Below are positions 55,401-64,000 of a DNA stretch of 64,000 nt, piece by piece. How positions within the stretch are numbered: the stretch's first letter is position 1; every line of letters begins with the position of its first letter. The translations under genes and the position numbers were made by a program. This stretch comes from Psococerastis gibbosa (lineage: Eukaryota > Arthropoda > Insecta > Psocodea > Psocidae), in the NCBI GenBank assembly GCA_963971405.1, contig OZ020486.1, forward strand, positions 1,550,001 through 1,614,000, read 5' to 3'. Under the pieces are notes generated by a model. That model made no database searches, had not been told where the DNA came from, and saw nothing but the letters and a program-made list of their open reading frames with translations.

Positions 55401-58400
55401 AAACAGCAAATGCAAGCAAGCAGCGATCAGCTATCTTTTCGTGTTCCATAATGACGTCACCATGGAACAATTGAGTGTGTTGACGTCATCTAACTCCGTA
55501 TTTGTAATTATACAATTCAGTGTCTATGAAATAACCGGTACTAGTCAACCCGTGCATGCTTACAAAAGCTTTCCTTACACCATGTATCTTACACTACAAA
55601 TCCTTACACTACGTATATTTAGGAAAGTAGTAATCTAGCAAACGTGATTTTTGTATTAAGTCCCATTTCGCATCAAGTATCCATTGTAGAGCTATCAAAA
55701 AATCTCATCCCTTACAAGAAATACTCGTATTGATATAGATGTCACCGGGACTAACACCGATAGGCCATAGTTTTCCAACTCCTTCCTTCGGACTCCCTCA
55801 TCAACCATATTTTTGCAAAAATCAATTTTGATAATTGTGGCCAATCAGTGTTGAAAATCAAAATGTTGAGCAAATTTTCGTATAAGGGAATTTGATTTTT
55901 TGCACTTGTAGGTCTTTTCGTTCTCCGATAGTCCCTTAATTCACTAAATCAATCTGTCCATCCCTGACCACTCAGGTCCCTACCAACGCAATTCGGACAG
56001 ATGAGGCTAGTCCAGTGGCGGTACATGACCACCTACCCGGGTGAGGTAGAAGGCAGGAGTATTATGTGACTAAGTAAACAACGGCGGGGCACATGGACCT
56101 GGACCACGTGACGTAAAGATAAAGGCTGCGTCAACAAGCCAGAGTCATCAGTACAATGTCGCGGCTTTAAACGTGACACTTACGCAAGCACACAGCTCAT
56201 TCCAATATTTTTTTTAATATGTATAACGAGAATTGTAACAATGGCGGCTTGCAACCGCTTTACATAACTTAGTAATTCGGTGCACACTGTCGGTTTAGCA
56301 CGAAGCATTGTGTTTCCATAAGTTATCGGGTTATGACATGATTACAAATTATTCTTCCATGTCAAAATATAATTAAAGGTTTTCACGACCGGAGTCAATC
56401 ATCATTCAGTAGAATCTGGAGCTGGACGGATGGGCCGGGCTAGATCTAGCTCGACATCTTAAGTGGTACTACGTACACTTTTAACATTATAACTTGGAGG
56501 TTTAGTATCAACGGAAAATTTTGCAAGTACGCTTTCAGATCGACTACAGCCCATCAGCCCGGATTCTACGGCTTCACCTTTTATATCCATGGTAAAGTTA
56601 GAGTACCCAGGACACAGAAGGAGTACCGTTATATCCGCTGGATATGTTTCAAGCATTATAAAAACTATGAGCCCTGTAAAAGCTTAACTTATCAATAGTC
56701 CTACAACGTCTCAAAGACTTGGAACCTCTGCACATCCAAACTCAGTCTCACCTGTATCAGACACCGCGTTGATATCTGCCCCATGGCCTACCAGGCACTT
56801 CACCACGGGCAGTTTGCCGCTGACGGCAGCGCACCAGAGCGGCGTGACGCAGTGCGTGCTCCTATCGTCGGTGACCTCGTAGGTGCCCCGTTGCTCCACG
56901 TCCGCGCCGCACACCGTGATCAGGTAGTCGACGATCTCCACGTGACCGCGCTTGCAAGCGACAAACAATGCCGTGCATCCATCCTTCATCAACCCCACCA
57001 CCATCTGTCGCTCGGGCCTTGATAGCCGTTCCAGGCGTAGGCGGATCTGGAGGTTGAGTCTCGCCCCGGGCGCAACATACCTGGGCAACAAAAGGGGTGT
57101 GTCAACATTTTCGACCAGTAGTCTATAGTTCTGTCTCTCATCGGAAAAACTGCGAAAACGTTAGCCGCATGCAAACAGAGGCTGAAACTGCAAGCTTATA
57201 TTTCTACTTTTGTTTAATATGGTTAAAATATTCACCCTCTTTGTCAGTTGGATATCCTTTACCAAGACTTATTTCTGTCCAAAAATTCAACGATTGGTTG
57301 GCAGCAACTCCCTGCATATCATCCTCCAAGACTTAACAAACGGTAAAAAGGTTAATGAAATTAACGGACGGGGGATTATATGTTGGCAGTTACGTCCACT
57401 AATGGATGGTGGTGCCGTGCGGTATTACTCATAACGACTTTTCCGGCGATGATGGGAACCACCCTTAGAGTCAACATTATGGATTGTTTCCATGACAATG
57501 ACAGAAGAGTTGTGTGACGCAACGGCTAACCACTGCTTTCCTTTACGTAAGCTGCCGCGTAGTAATGCCATCACACACCTTTTGCTGTTGGAGTAACCCA
57601 AACAATTTTACACAATTGCTACTAAACGAAAAATAACAAAAACTTAGAGTTTTAGAAAAACTTGTTATAAAAACCCGAATTAGTAAAACCCAAATAATCG
57701 TTAAGAAATTAATTTTGTCTAAGAAACCCACTAGCACAGTTACACCTTACCTGCGATTTGAGACTTGCTCAACTCGAGGAGAAGATGCCATTGCTACCAA
57801 AACCAGTGACATTAATGATGAGCTGCAGAGCTAACATTTGAAAATGTAAATGGTATGATATTATTTTATATATCTTAGTTTTAGCTTCGGAATAAACGCC
57901 AAGCCACGCCAAAACTAACCAGGCCACCACAAAACAGTGTAACGGTATTTAGAGCAGAAGCTCGTAAAAGCTCCAATAACATGTATTATTGTCAGTGGAT
58001 GGATTTAACGAGATATACGAGTACTTACTCGTATGTGGGTTAGATTGCATAAGTCACCGTGTGCTAAAGCTCATATTATGACGGAGCGGAGGCGTAATGC
58101 GTGCTGCCAATGTAGGCCACCCAGTAACGGCATTCACCATCAAACAGCCTAGTAAATAATTATCTTGGCTTAGCCCACAAGTACTGCGCAATAAGGAGTA
58201 CTAAGACATGGCTGCAGTATACTGCCATAGTAAAAACAACTAAACTCCGGCTCCATCCAATCCAAATAGGTGCTTTTCATTCGGAGATGCGGCTGACCGC
58301 TGGCCATGTTCCTGACCACAGCATCCCAAATACAGCACAGGTCTGCAAAGTGCATCTTCCACCAGTTCTCTGGCCTAGATCCTCATCAGACACTCAACAT

Positions 58401-61400
58401 TGGCCTAGGCCTACCCCACATGAACGTCATGTGATAAGGAGTGCTACTCTCAAGGGAGGTTTCCTCCTGACAGCTGACAGGAGTTACTTTAACTGTGTAT
58501 CTAATCTCTGTCATTTATATACAACAAAAGTTTGTTAACATATTTAAAGCTCTATTTTAGGGAGATTCATCTACCTATTGAGACGGCGACCAATGTTCGA
58601 CTTCCGGAAAATTACTTCACAACTTTTCATTTCATTACCCCCTGAGCCTAAAACCACCCTCCGTTCAAAATGATTTATATATATATATATAAATATAAAT
58701 ATCGATTTTAGGAAACACTCTAACTTCCGTAGATATTATCCGATATTGGTTAAACTTGGCACAAAAATTGATTACACAATTGTCTTGTTCGAGTTCGTTA
58801 ACCAGCAAGATCCGCTATTTTGTTCCAAGATGGGGGCTGATGAAACCCTTATAGAATTGATATCTCAGTTAATATTAGTAGTATAGCAGTATGGTTGGAC
58901 ACAGTCCCAGGCCACGGTGTGGGCCCATAGGACAGAGGACCTCCTGATTATAGTGGATTCCGAACCACTTGGGAAACACAGTCAAGTCACACGATTAGTT
59001 AGAAGGTGACCAAGACAAGTCCTACCATGTTTCCCTACCGGCACTATGCACACGACCAAGTTATCTGCAGCTTTGAACCTGCTCTGGTCCGCTGGATTGA
59101 ACTTGGTATGGCGGCCGGCTGTTAATATTGGTCGCAGAGGAATGAAATAAAATCTAACTGAAAGTCCTTACTATTATCTATTGTACGATAATGGAAATCA
59201 AGACTTTTAATGAGAACTCAACGATTTCAAGATGGCATCCAGTCAAAGTGAAAATAATTTGATAAGTAAAAGTTGATTTGTTTGTAACACAAGTGTTTTG
59301 TGTGGTGATATTGTATGAATGAAGTATCTATAATTTTTAATTAGGGGCCTACATAGCCTACAATATAGCATAGAGGAAAAGCGGGGTCTGCGCTTGCATG
59401 GAATCTCCCTACACCTCATCACCCAGAGCCGAAAGGGATTTTCTTATATTTTCTTATGGACAACTTTAGAAATCTCGTCATCCATTGCCAGACACTTATG
59501 ACAGTTGCTACCTCCTGCCCGACAACCCTAAACTAAACTAAATTAATTATAGGTAATTATACTTTTGTTATAGTATATAAAAGCTAAATTTTATATGTAT
59601 TATATATTCTTCTGAAACTGTAGACCCACATCACACAGACTCACTAGCGGACGATATTCTGAGTAGACGTTGATAATTATGGTTGGAAACTTTGTAATGA
59701 TGAGGTGACAGTGACAATAGCAGGGACTAATTATGCCAGTGAGTGACTGTGCCAAGGCCGTAACACGTTACTTCCGGCCCAGTTGGCCCGGCCGACATCT
59801 CACATCTTAATTTCGGCATTGTTTACCAACATCCTTTAACGCGGTGTCAACTATCTCCCACGTGTTCCCACAACATCCAGGCTCTTCAGATCTCCCGTCA
59901 TTCAGGCTACTCTTACAAAATTTCTGGGCTGCTCTAATTCCAGTTCAATTGTATTAGTAGGCGCTATGTTTAGCTGTCGCGTAGGATGGCAATTTCAAAT
60001 GTTCGGATAATCCGGCAGCATCCAAGAAGTATATTATTTAATTAAGTCATTTAATTGTTGGTATTAATTACGGATGACAAGTAAAAGTTGCGTCCCGAAG
60101 GTATAATCAGGTAGCGGACGCAATTAATACCAGCAGAAAATAATCATTTTTGTCAGGACGTAATTCACCACCTACAGTATACAGTATACAAGGGCTCTAA
60201 AACAAGCTGAGAGTGGCAGTTAGATTTAGTCAACTTAATTTGCCCTTGCAGCAGGACCATCTGCACACCATTAATAATTAACTACACTCCTTAATCCAAG
60301 GCCCATTTCTTGACAGTCGATAAACACCTGGCCAAATCCCAAAAAATCACTGCCCACACTCATTTAAAAAATCATGGAAAAATTAGCCAGCCACGTATCA
60401 ATGCATATGGGTTTCCCCTCTAGCATCGGCCAAGGTAAGAGATATACCCGGTTGGACCCAGGTCCGGCCAAAATTTACACGGGTCTTAAACTTTGACCTT
60501 TGGGTTTGTATAGTAATTCAGTTAGAAGCACACAATTTTTAATGTGCACGTAAATTTATGACTACAAGCGAAAATGGACAAGCTGAGACAAGCTTTAGTA
60601 TCTACACAATCTACAAATATAACAAGCGTAAGCACGACTTGACCAAGTATGGATACGACCATACGAGTTTCTATGCGGTATAATACAATTATATATAATG
60701 CAATTGGTAGAAACCCTCGGTTCCCATAGTAACCAACGACAACTTATCCAATTCTTGTGGCTACATAAATTTCGCAATTTCAACATAATAACGATACATT
60801 GTTATTAAGTTATTGCAAAGTATTTTAGGCGTGTGTGGGAGTGTGATGCGGTGCAGGTCAAACCCAAGGCTCTCATAATGTACAATTAATATTTTTAATC
60901 AATTCAGGTCACTTTTAACAACTTTCAAGGGGCTGCCAACTATTTTTATGAAATCCCACACGCTTGGGGTAACTTCCACCTGCGTTGGTAACGCAACGGA
61001 AAGTGGAATCCGAAGGAGGCCCAATGGAATGGGAAAAAACATGGCGGTTCAGTATAATTAAAGACTTTCACGGCCGGAGTTACATGATGAAGCAGTAGAA
61101 TCCGGGATGATAGGCCGTGCTCGATCTGAAAGCGTGCTTCTGTTCAGTTGCTGTTGAGCCTCCGAGATATAATCATAGAATTCAAAGCAGTTCCACTGAA
61201 GATGTCGACAGCAGATGTTGACGAGAAGTTTGGAAGTTCGCTTTCAGATCGAGCGACCGCGGCCTATCGTCCCGGATTCTACTGCTTCATCATGGCGATT
61301 CAGGGTCAGGCACAGTCCGCAGTTGGTAGGAAGCGAGACTAGACATAACAGCCAAGGACGGATCCAGCCAAAAATTTAGGGGGGGGGGTCAAAACTTTTT

Positions 61401-64000
61401 GTAAGTTTAAAAGATAATTTTTTTTGTTGAAAAGTTGAGTTTTATTTAATTTTTTTTTACTAGGTATCTTATGAATTTACTCATTAAGGGGGGGGGGGCC
61501 ATGACCTTATGATCTTACTTTGACCGGCAACACAGAACTGCAACTATAGGCAAGCTACGATGAGCTGAACTGTATGTCAAAGCAGAGTAATCACGGAAAG
61601 CTAACTAAGGCACACTGTGCCAGGGTTACGCGGGCAATGTACATAAAATGAATTGATATTTGGCTTTAATTCCCGTAAGTCAAACTATATTCATTAGGGA
61701 TAATACAGGATATTCCCGGGTACGGTAAGTTATTCTTTTACGTTGGTACTACTGCTGCAGGCGCAGAGGTCCATATATTTTTGTCAGATCGGTATTCACT
61801 ACAGTGCCACACTATAGTAGTATATAGTACCTGTCAAGTTAACATCTTCAAACAGGCTAAAAATACCGGTAACAAGTTAACAGTTAACGATTGCTGCAAT
61901 TACAGTTATTAAGTATGATAACACCCAGTTTTACTGATCTATAAACTGGGAGGCTACTTAGTAGGCCAATTACATATTTAAATGCAAATAATTGTAGCTA
62001 TAATAGTGGCTTGCCGTGACCAATGCAGTGCAGACTAACGGCATCGTTTTGCTCCGGGCAACACTTTCACTGACGTTTTTTACCCCTCAACGCAAGTAAG
62101 ACTGGATTATAGGTAAACATCTTGAGCTGGATCATAGGCTGGGAGCTACTATACCTGTCAAGAATACCTGTTTAATTAAGCAAGTTCTAATTGCGAGTCA
62201 ACATGCAGTATTACAATACAATACAAAATGATTATATAAGGGAGTATACCGGTAAGTACGTCAGTAGTACTAGTGCTGTATTTACACAATACGAAGGACA
62301 GCTTCAAACATGTCCCGGAAATATTAACAACATCCATTTCCGATAGATTTCTCATGCTTTGGGATAGACATCTACATCAACTGTATGCAGTTGCTTACTT
62401 GCACGCAATAAAACTACTATAGTTGGGGCCCCGGGCACCTTCACAAATATCTTGGCAAAGGACGGCACGGTAATATCATGACCCAACGATTAGGTTTGCT
62501 GGTAGAGTAGCCCTTCGGCTCGCCTGATATAAAGACGTTTTTCATTCATTCATTCCCTTAAAAATAGAATAGACGGTGCCTAACCATGAGCTAAGTATTG
62601 CCGGTAGCGTAGGAAAGGATGCGTTTCCACGTTGCAACATAAAAAAAGAAAAGATTACAAAGATAACAATTCAACATGGACGGTTGACAACAGAATCCAG
62701 CGTAGTACGTTTCTGCGCTATTAACTAGCAATCTAAATAGCTTTAAATTGACGTGTTGGGCTTATGGTGAGAACCATCTGCTTACACGAGGAAACTGAAC
62801 TGCGGACGCCCATCCAGCCCTCCAGACTGTAGGCAGTAATCCTTATCGAGACATTTCAAGTGTTGGTGGGACCGCTAGCTATGTTAGAAAATTGTTTTTG
62901 TGCGAATAATCTTTTTAAAAAAATATAAAAAAAAATCATTGTATTTCACAGTATGTCTGTCTACCGTTAACGTGGTTTGCCTAAACGTTGGCGCCACCAC
63001 CGCAACTACTCAGGGTCACGGCCACCCTGCAGTGTCACGGGTACAAAATAGTCAATATTTACCATGAGCAGTTCGAAGCCAATGTTAATAGTCGTAAAAC
63101 AGTGACAGCGTGTAAACATGGAGAAGCTATCCACATTGGACTTACAATAATGCTGGTCACGGGTACGTACGTGGGAGCCCATAACAACTATTGTACCCCT
63201 TTATATATAGAATTATCAGTCAAAATCAAATTTCACAAGAAAAATCTGCATTTTTACGCACATTATGTGGCTGCCACAGGTTTGGAATTTGACTTGTAAA
63301 AAAACGGAGCCTAACCATGTCAGGAATTCCAAAACTGTGGCCAATTTGGTGTTAGTGACAACCACAAAATGTACTTAAACCTTTTTTTTCTACTCTATTA
63401 CTTATAATTTACGACTCTACAATCGATATTTCCTGTGAACTAGGATTTTATTGATAAATAAAAAAGAAATGTGGGGGGGGGGGGGTCCGAATGTCTCACA
63501 TGTTACAGCAGTAATTACAGTTAATTAATCAAGTAAAGGAAAGAACTTGTCATCGAGTGACATTTATATGGAAATAGACCCAAGAACACATGACATTGAG
63601 GCAATCATTGGAAACTGGTTTGAAGGGAAATGTTGAGCCACGGAAGTCATAAGCTGGGCAAGTTTTAAATCGTCCAGCTAATGGTAAAACCAAGTCATAC
63701 GTGGAGCTGAAGAGGGCGTGCCAGAATCGAGGGGAGTGGAGGCATCGAAGTCACATGTTGCTGCCAAAGAGAGAATGGTAAAACCGGGTATATTATTTAT
63801 TATAGTATATTCGAACCAATACTTCAATGTAAATCTCCTCTCGCATTTCCAAATAGAGGCAACTAGTTGGTGTAGTGATTTCCTGGCATGGGACAATGTA
63901 ACTTGATTTGCAACATTTTTTTAAAAAGTTGAGTTGACATACTCAGCAAGATAGAATAAATATTTAGTGAGCAACTTGCCTGGCAGCCGCGAAGCAATCT
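44648..64000 (-). CDS. FEM1: FEM-1 homologue (FEM1A/C type), nearly complete
   Basis: Substrate receptor of a CUL2-elongin B/C ubiquitin ligase; family members read C-terminal (arginine-type) degrons. Exons, 5' to 3': 64000-63980 (probable), 57080-56752, 55271-55051, 53620-53402, 52163-51837, 51458-51291, 50916-50674, 50445-50317, 44875-44648. Phases agree; 627 residues lie in the window (human FEM1C 617), so only a few N-terminal residues are missing. N-terminal ankyrin repeats (GCTALFVACKRGHVEIV, CVTPLWCAAVSGKLPVV, KTALHYAIQ) are followed by a TPR-like region (ALRHWELAV, LLICERVLGPQHKDALF, RGAAYADSLLYQRCIDLW). Then come C-terminal ankyrins (GDTLLHLCV, TPLHIAANTYNF) and a VHL-box, SLKCLAATAV with IPYKGHVPATL. 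IPYKG favours the A/C branch over FEM1B. Introns hold LINE, hAT and family A copies. Confidence 0.93.
45095..45665 (+). pseudogene. LINE 3' fragment (third lineage)
   Basis: SHINYGILAWGGTSVGN, AVLRLQKRGVRYMLKLG and DSCRSHFKSLKIMT represent the end of a CR1-like reverse transcriptase. HTYNTRQQGGLVRPAPRTA follows in another frame. It ends with AAATAAATATTGAATTGTAT. In FEM1's last intron. Confidence 0.75.
45666..46389. other. FEM1 last intron, nothing recognised
   Basis: A frame at 45736-45963 is open but has no recognisable domain. Confidence 0.35.
46390..46745 (+). pseudogene. LINE C-terminal fragment (fourth lineage)
   Basis: CRYAFKELNLLTLPSLYVFR, a YNTRNKVNLAVNSQRTTSY block and TPINVAINFYNRLPIGFRAL in shifting frames are the usual end of CR1-type ORF2 (HNTR...L..P..RT....YN.LP). 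Confidence 0.7.
46788..47397 (+). mobile_element. 5'-truncated copy of the outer LINE
   Basis: Matches 33520-34058: [59 protein letters not shown] and [18 protein letters not shown]. Its 3' UTR ends in (TTA)n at 47347-47397. This copy is better preserved than the one at 33524-33855, where a piece of the frame after RIPRH is deleted. Confidence 0.85.
47566..48494 (+). repeat. Family A copy with a 160-bp insertion
   Basis: Both ends present (TTGCTTTCCAATTTATACG and GAGTAAACTCGGACCGGTTC). The (GTCT)n block is interrupted at about 47717-47877 by unrelated AT-rich DNA. The GTGACGTCAGG to poly-C segment near the 3' end is deleted. Confidence 0.87.
47717..47877. mobile_element. Insertion sharing about 105 bp with 57625-57731
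   Basis: AAAAATAACAAAAACT, GAGTTTTAGAAAAACTTGTT and CCCAAATAATCGTTAAGAAA match the segment in FEM1's first intron almost perfectly. The right part has ACTTGTGTTAGT repeated twice. No terminal repeats recognised. Confidence 0.6.
48500..49227 (+). repeat. Family A copy, head to tail after the previous one
   Basis: Starts 5 bp after the end of the 47566 copy. Intact 5' end; stops at AGTGACGTCAGG, without poly-C and 3' hairpin. Same recent subfamily as 36968-37840. Confidence 0.87.
49372..50087. mobile_element. hAT-type MITE with 8-bp target duplication (copy 2)
   Basis: Element 49380-50079 (700 bp). The 8-bp CATAATAT flanks both sides (49372-49379 and 50080-50087). The left end is CACTGGCGGCTCGT (one change from copy 1); the right end is ACGAGCCGCCACTG. 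Nearly identical to 5351-6060. Located in FEM1's last intron. Confidence 0.92.
50317..50445 (-). CDS. FEM1: FEM1 exon: C-terminal ankyrin repeat
   Basis: Residues 510-552. RIFPNVGVVELLLECGAPVN, ATPLHIAANTYNFNPE. The acceptor is a tandem CAGCAG, so the exon can begin at 50445 or 50442, with or without one Gln. Donor GTAAGT. Confidence 0.92.
50589..50660 (-). pseudogene. Partial duplicate of the neighbouring FEM1 exon
   Basis: GCGTGTCCCCATGCACAGCA and CCTGGCCCTGAG-like sequence repeat the exon at 50726-50815, with a deletion of about 30 bp. The minus strand reads PRSAVHGDTLPHL against PRSAVHGDTLLHL in the real exon. No splice sites of its own are evident. Confidence 0.8.
50674..50916 (-). CDS. 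FEM1: FEM1 exon: start of C-terminal ankyrin block
   Basis: Residues 429-509. DTFDKILRCMTHLTYLLVET, RPRSAVHGDTLLHLCVSRLN, CNGTYLAERNQ. Acceptor CTGTGCTCAG, donor GTGGGT. A decayed piece of it lies 140 bp downstream. Confidence 0.92.
51291..51458 (-). CDS. FEM1: FEM1 exon: central helices
   Basis: Residues 373-428. IFYNDTCFSAQALVRLYVDL, then LQFDDVAATFQVLANEL and LLE. Corresponds to the FEM1 SFAELFS...TFDDL region. Confidence 0.9.
51540..51640. mobile_element. Foldback family C fragment
   Basis: GTAAAGGCTTTCAAGGCCGG and GAGTCGAAATGAAAG. On the minus strand CACTGAGGGTGTC, CGCAGATGTTG and CCGAAACGT follow in order. Confidence 0.6.
51837..52163 (-). CDS. FEM1: FEM1 exon: TPR-like middle region
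   Basis: Residues 264-372. AALRHWELAVMIRHMQ, a proline-rich PPIPKLPEVPP linker, GFAREFCTETELRALS, SLLICERVLGPQHKDALF, RCIDLWRRALEMR. GC-rich compared with its introns. Acceptor CTTTTTTAG, donor GTAGGA. Confidence 0.93.
52164..52930. other. FEM1 intron, unrecognised open frame
   Basis: A 138-codon frame at 52398-52814 (plus strand) is open but hydrophobic and serine-rich, without a recognisable domain. I do not call it a gene. Confidence 0.35.
52931..53369 (-). repeat. Diverged family A copy (old subfamily)
   Basis: TTTTCCTATTTATCAATTAG at the left, AAACCCCCCAAATTTGGGG and GGGTTCCTGGGAC inside, ACGTATAAATAGGAAAGCAA at the right. About half the length of full copies. In a FEM1 intron. Confidence 0.75.
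53402..53620 (-). CDS. FEM1: FEM1 exon: ankyrin end and linker
   Basis: Residues 191-263. EHRLETTKLLLEHAADPYT, DDALQTACLKGAVHIFHHLI, LIGSTFLDEHNEIQ. Part of this exon is duplicated at 54111-54225. Confidence 0.93.
53650..54090 (-). pseudogene. LINE C-terminal zinc-knuckle fragment
   Basis: On the minus strand INRLKTGVTRCPSNLYRWGL then DPTCECGQLRDNGHLLVC: the conserved R.RTG...C....WG...P.C.CG....H....C region at the end of Jockey-like LINE proteins. An upstream frame has KNSARSP-like debris. It lies between a FEM1 exon and its decayed duplicate. Confidence 0.7.
54108..54230 (-). pseudogene. Partial, rearranged duplicate of FEM1 exon 53402-53620
   Basis: GAGGTGGTGGAAGATGTGAG and CGGTCTGCAGAGCG match the exon at 53490-53545. 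AAGGTCGTGGGAAACAGTCT and TGTTGAG match the exon at 53441-53490. The two pieces are in reversed order relative to the exon. Not spliceable as seen. Confidence 0.7.
54231..55050. other. FEM1 intron with a direct repeat pair
   Basis: AATAATGTTTATTAAAAAGC at 54687 and AATAATGTTTATGAAAAAGC at 54929 each begin a copy of about 55-60 bp ending near ATTATATGAT. The second lies just downstream of exon 55051-55271. Otherwise nothing recognised. Confidence 0.5.
55051..55271 (-). CDS. FEM1: FEM1 exon: ankyrin repeats 3-5
   Basis: Residues 117-190. STPVRSSCFMTHLEIVKYL, GGTCLINSVQSV, LLSHGANVNAKD, KTALHYAIQ. Acceptor CTTGCTTCAG, donor GTGGGT. Confidence 0.93.
55272..56371. other. FEM1 intron, one family A scrap
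   Basis: 55560-55630 has AAAGCTTTCCTTACAC and TACGTATATTTAGGAAAG, an eroded family A end. No gene signal. Confidence 0.4.
56372..56590. mobile_element. Foldback family C element
   Basis: AAAGGTTTTCACGACCGGAG and AGTAGAATC on the left; CGCTTTCAGATCGACTACAG and CCCATCAGCCCGGATTCTAC on the right. Arms are complementary to each other, and the right arm to 38065. Confidence 0.7.
56752..57080 (-). CDS. FEM1: FEM1 exon: first ankyrin repeats
   Basis: Residues 8-117. DGCTALFVACKRGHVEIVDY, then GADVEQRG and CVTPLWCAAVSGKLPVVKCL, then GADINAVSDTG. Acceptor CTTTTGTTGCCCAG, donor GTGAGA. Confidence 0.93.
57081..58558. other. FEM1 first intron, unrecognised apart from one shared segment
   Basis: 57625-57731 is the 105-bp segment also inserted in the family A copy at 47717. 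The remainder has no coding or repeat signal I can support. Confidence 0.45.
58559..59442 (+). mobile_element. Family B element carrying an insertion
   Basis: AGGGAGATTCATCTACC at the left, GAATCTCCCTACACC then GAGCCGAAAGGGATTTT at the right. Its body matches 18217-18836 except for the foreign block 58877-59120. Confidence 0.82.
58868..59129. mobile_element. 244-bp insertion with 9-bp target duplication
   Basis: GTTAATATT occurs at 58868-58876 and 59121-59129, flanking 244 bp absent from the two other long family B copies, which read CAGTTATTATTGGTCGC or its equivalent uninterrupted. The insert starts AGTAGTATAGCAG and ends GGCGGCCGGCT; no inverted ends or coding frame seen. Class unknown. 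Confidence 0.8.
59443..61054. other. FEM1 first intron, small inverted repeats only
   Basis: 60060-60140 has GGTATTAATTACGG facing CGCAATTAATACC. No gene recognised. Confidence 0.4.
61055..61300. mobile_element. Foldback family C element, best-preserved copy
   Basis: AAAGACTTTCACGGCCGGAG, then AGTAGAATCCGGGATGATAG and CTCGATCTGAAAGCG on the left. The core is CCACTGAAGATGTCGACAGC then AGATGTTGACGAGAAG. On the right CGCTTTCAGATCGAGC and the CCCGGATTCTACT arm. The arms pair over about 40 bp. Confidence 0.75.
61301..63979. other. FEM1 first intron, repeat scraps
   Basis: 61360-61505 has two long G-runs, the first following GACGGATCCAGCC-like sequence, suggestive of another MITE. 62440-62555 ends in (TTCA)n and could be a SINE or LINE 3' tail. 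63328 and 63729 carry scraps shared with 27497 and 16826. A poly-G run lies at 63474-63486. No exon recognised. Confidence 0.4.
63980..64000 (-). CDS. FEM1: FEM1 probable 5' exon, cut by window edge
   Basis: Minus strand reads DCFAAA plus AG, followed by GCAAGT. Joined to the next exon it gives AAARYVAPGARL, matching the FEM1 N-terminal pattern (..FNAARDGKL..) in phase. This requires a GC-AG intron of 6.9 kb; AG|GCAAGT is the usual GC-donor consensus. Confidence 0.5.

Overview
This is animal nuclear DNA, most likely from an arthropod. It is AT-rich, its genes are split by GT-AG introns, and it is full of decayed transposons (mariner, Copia, several LINE lineages, hAT- and foldback-type MITEs, a tRNA-like SINE). 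The species cannot be named from the sequence alone. Three conserved single-copy genes can be rebuilt exon by exon, with splice sites and reading phases that agree throughout.

Layout. (1) 429-1865, plus strand: the last three exons of the translation elongation factor subunit eEF1B delta (EEF1D). (2) 8605-39716, minus strand: a complete nicotinate phosphoribosyltransferase gene (NAPRT), 11 exons, about 558 aa spread over 31 kb. EEF1D and NAPRT converge tail to tail. (3) 44648 to the right edge, minus strand: a FEM-1 homologue (FEM1A/C type), 8 clear exons plus a probable 5' exon cut by the window edge. It is the substrate receptor of a CUL2 ubiquitin ligase. The three genes do not form a pathway; this is ordinary eukaryotic synteny.

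Repeats make up most of the introns and spacers. The commonest is an unclassified family of about 870 bp ('family A'), with hairpins at both ends, three tandem units at 9922-12223, and at least seven other clear copies or large fragments. 'Family B' (about 620 bp, GGGAGATTC near both ends) has three long copies; one sits inside an old family A copy, and another carries a 244-bp insert flanked by a 9-bp duplication. Two hAT-type MITEs have perfect 8-bp target duplications. A 5'-truncated LINE is nested in the endonuclease of a second LINE (29259-34058). A Copia element lacking its integrase and most of its reverse transcriptase lies in NAPRT intron 7.

The most unusual signal is repeated partial exon duplication. 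NAPRT exon 8 and two FEM1 exons each have a decayed piece of themselves in a neighbouring intron, and the end of the FEM1 reading frame (with its stop codon) is tandemly repeated. In two cases the pieces are in the order expected at a tandem-duplication junction, and a transposon lies between original and copy. I found no operon, CRISPR array, phage or bacterial defence system, and no convincing tRNA or rRNA gene.
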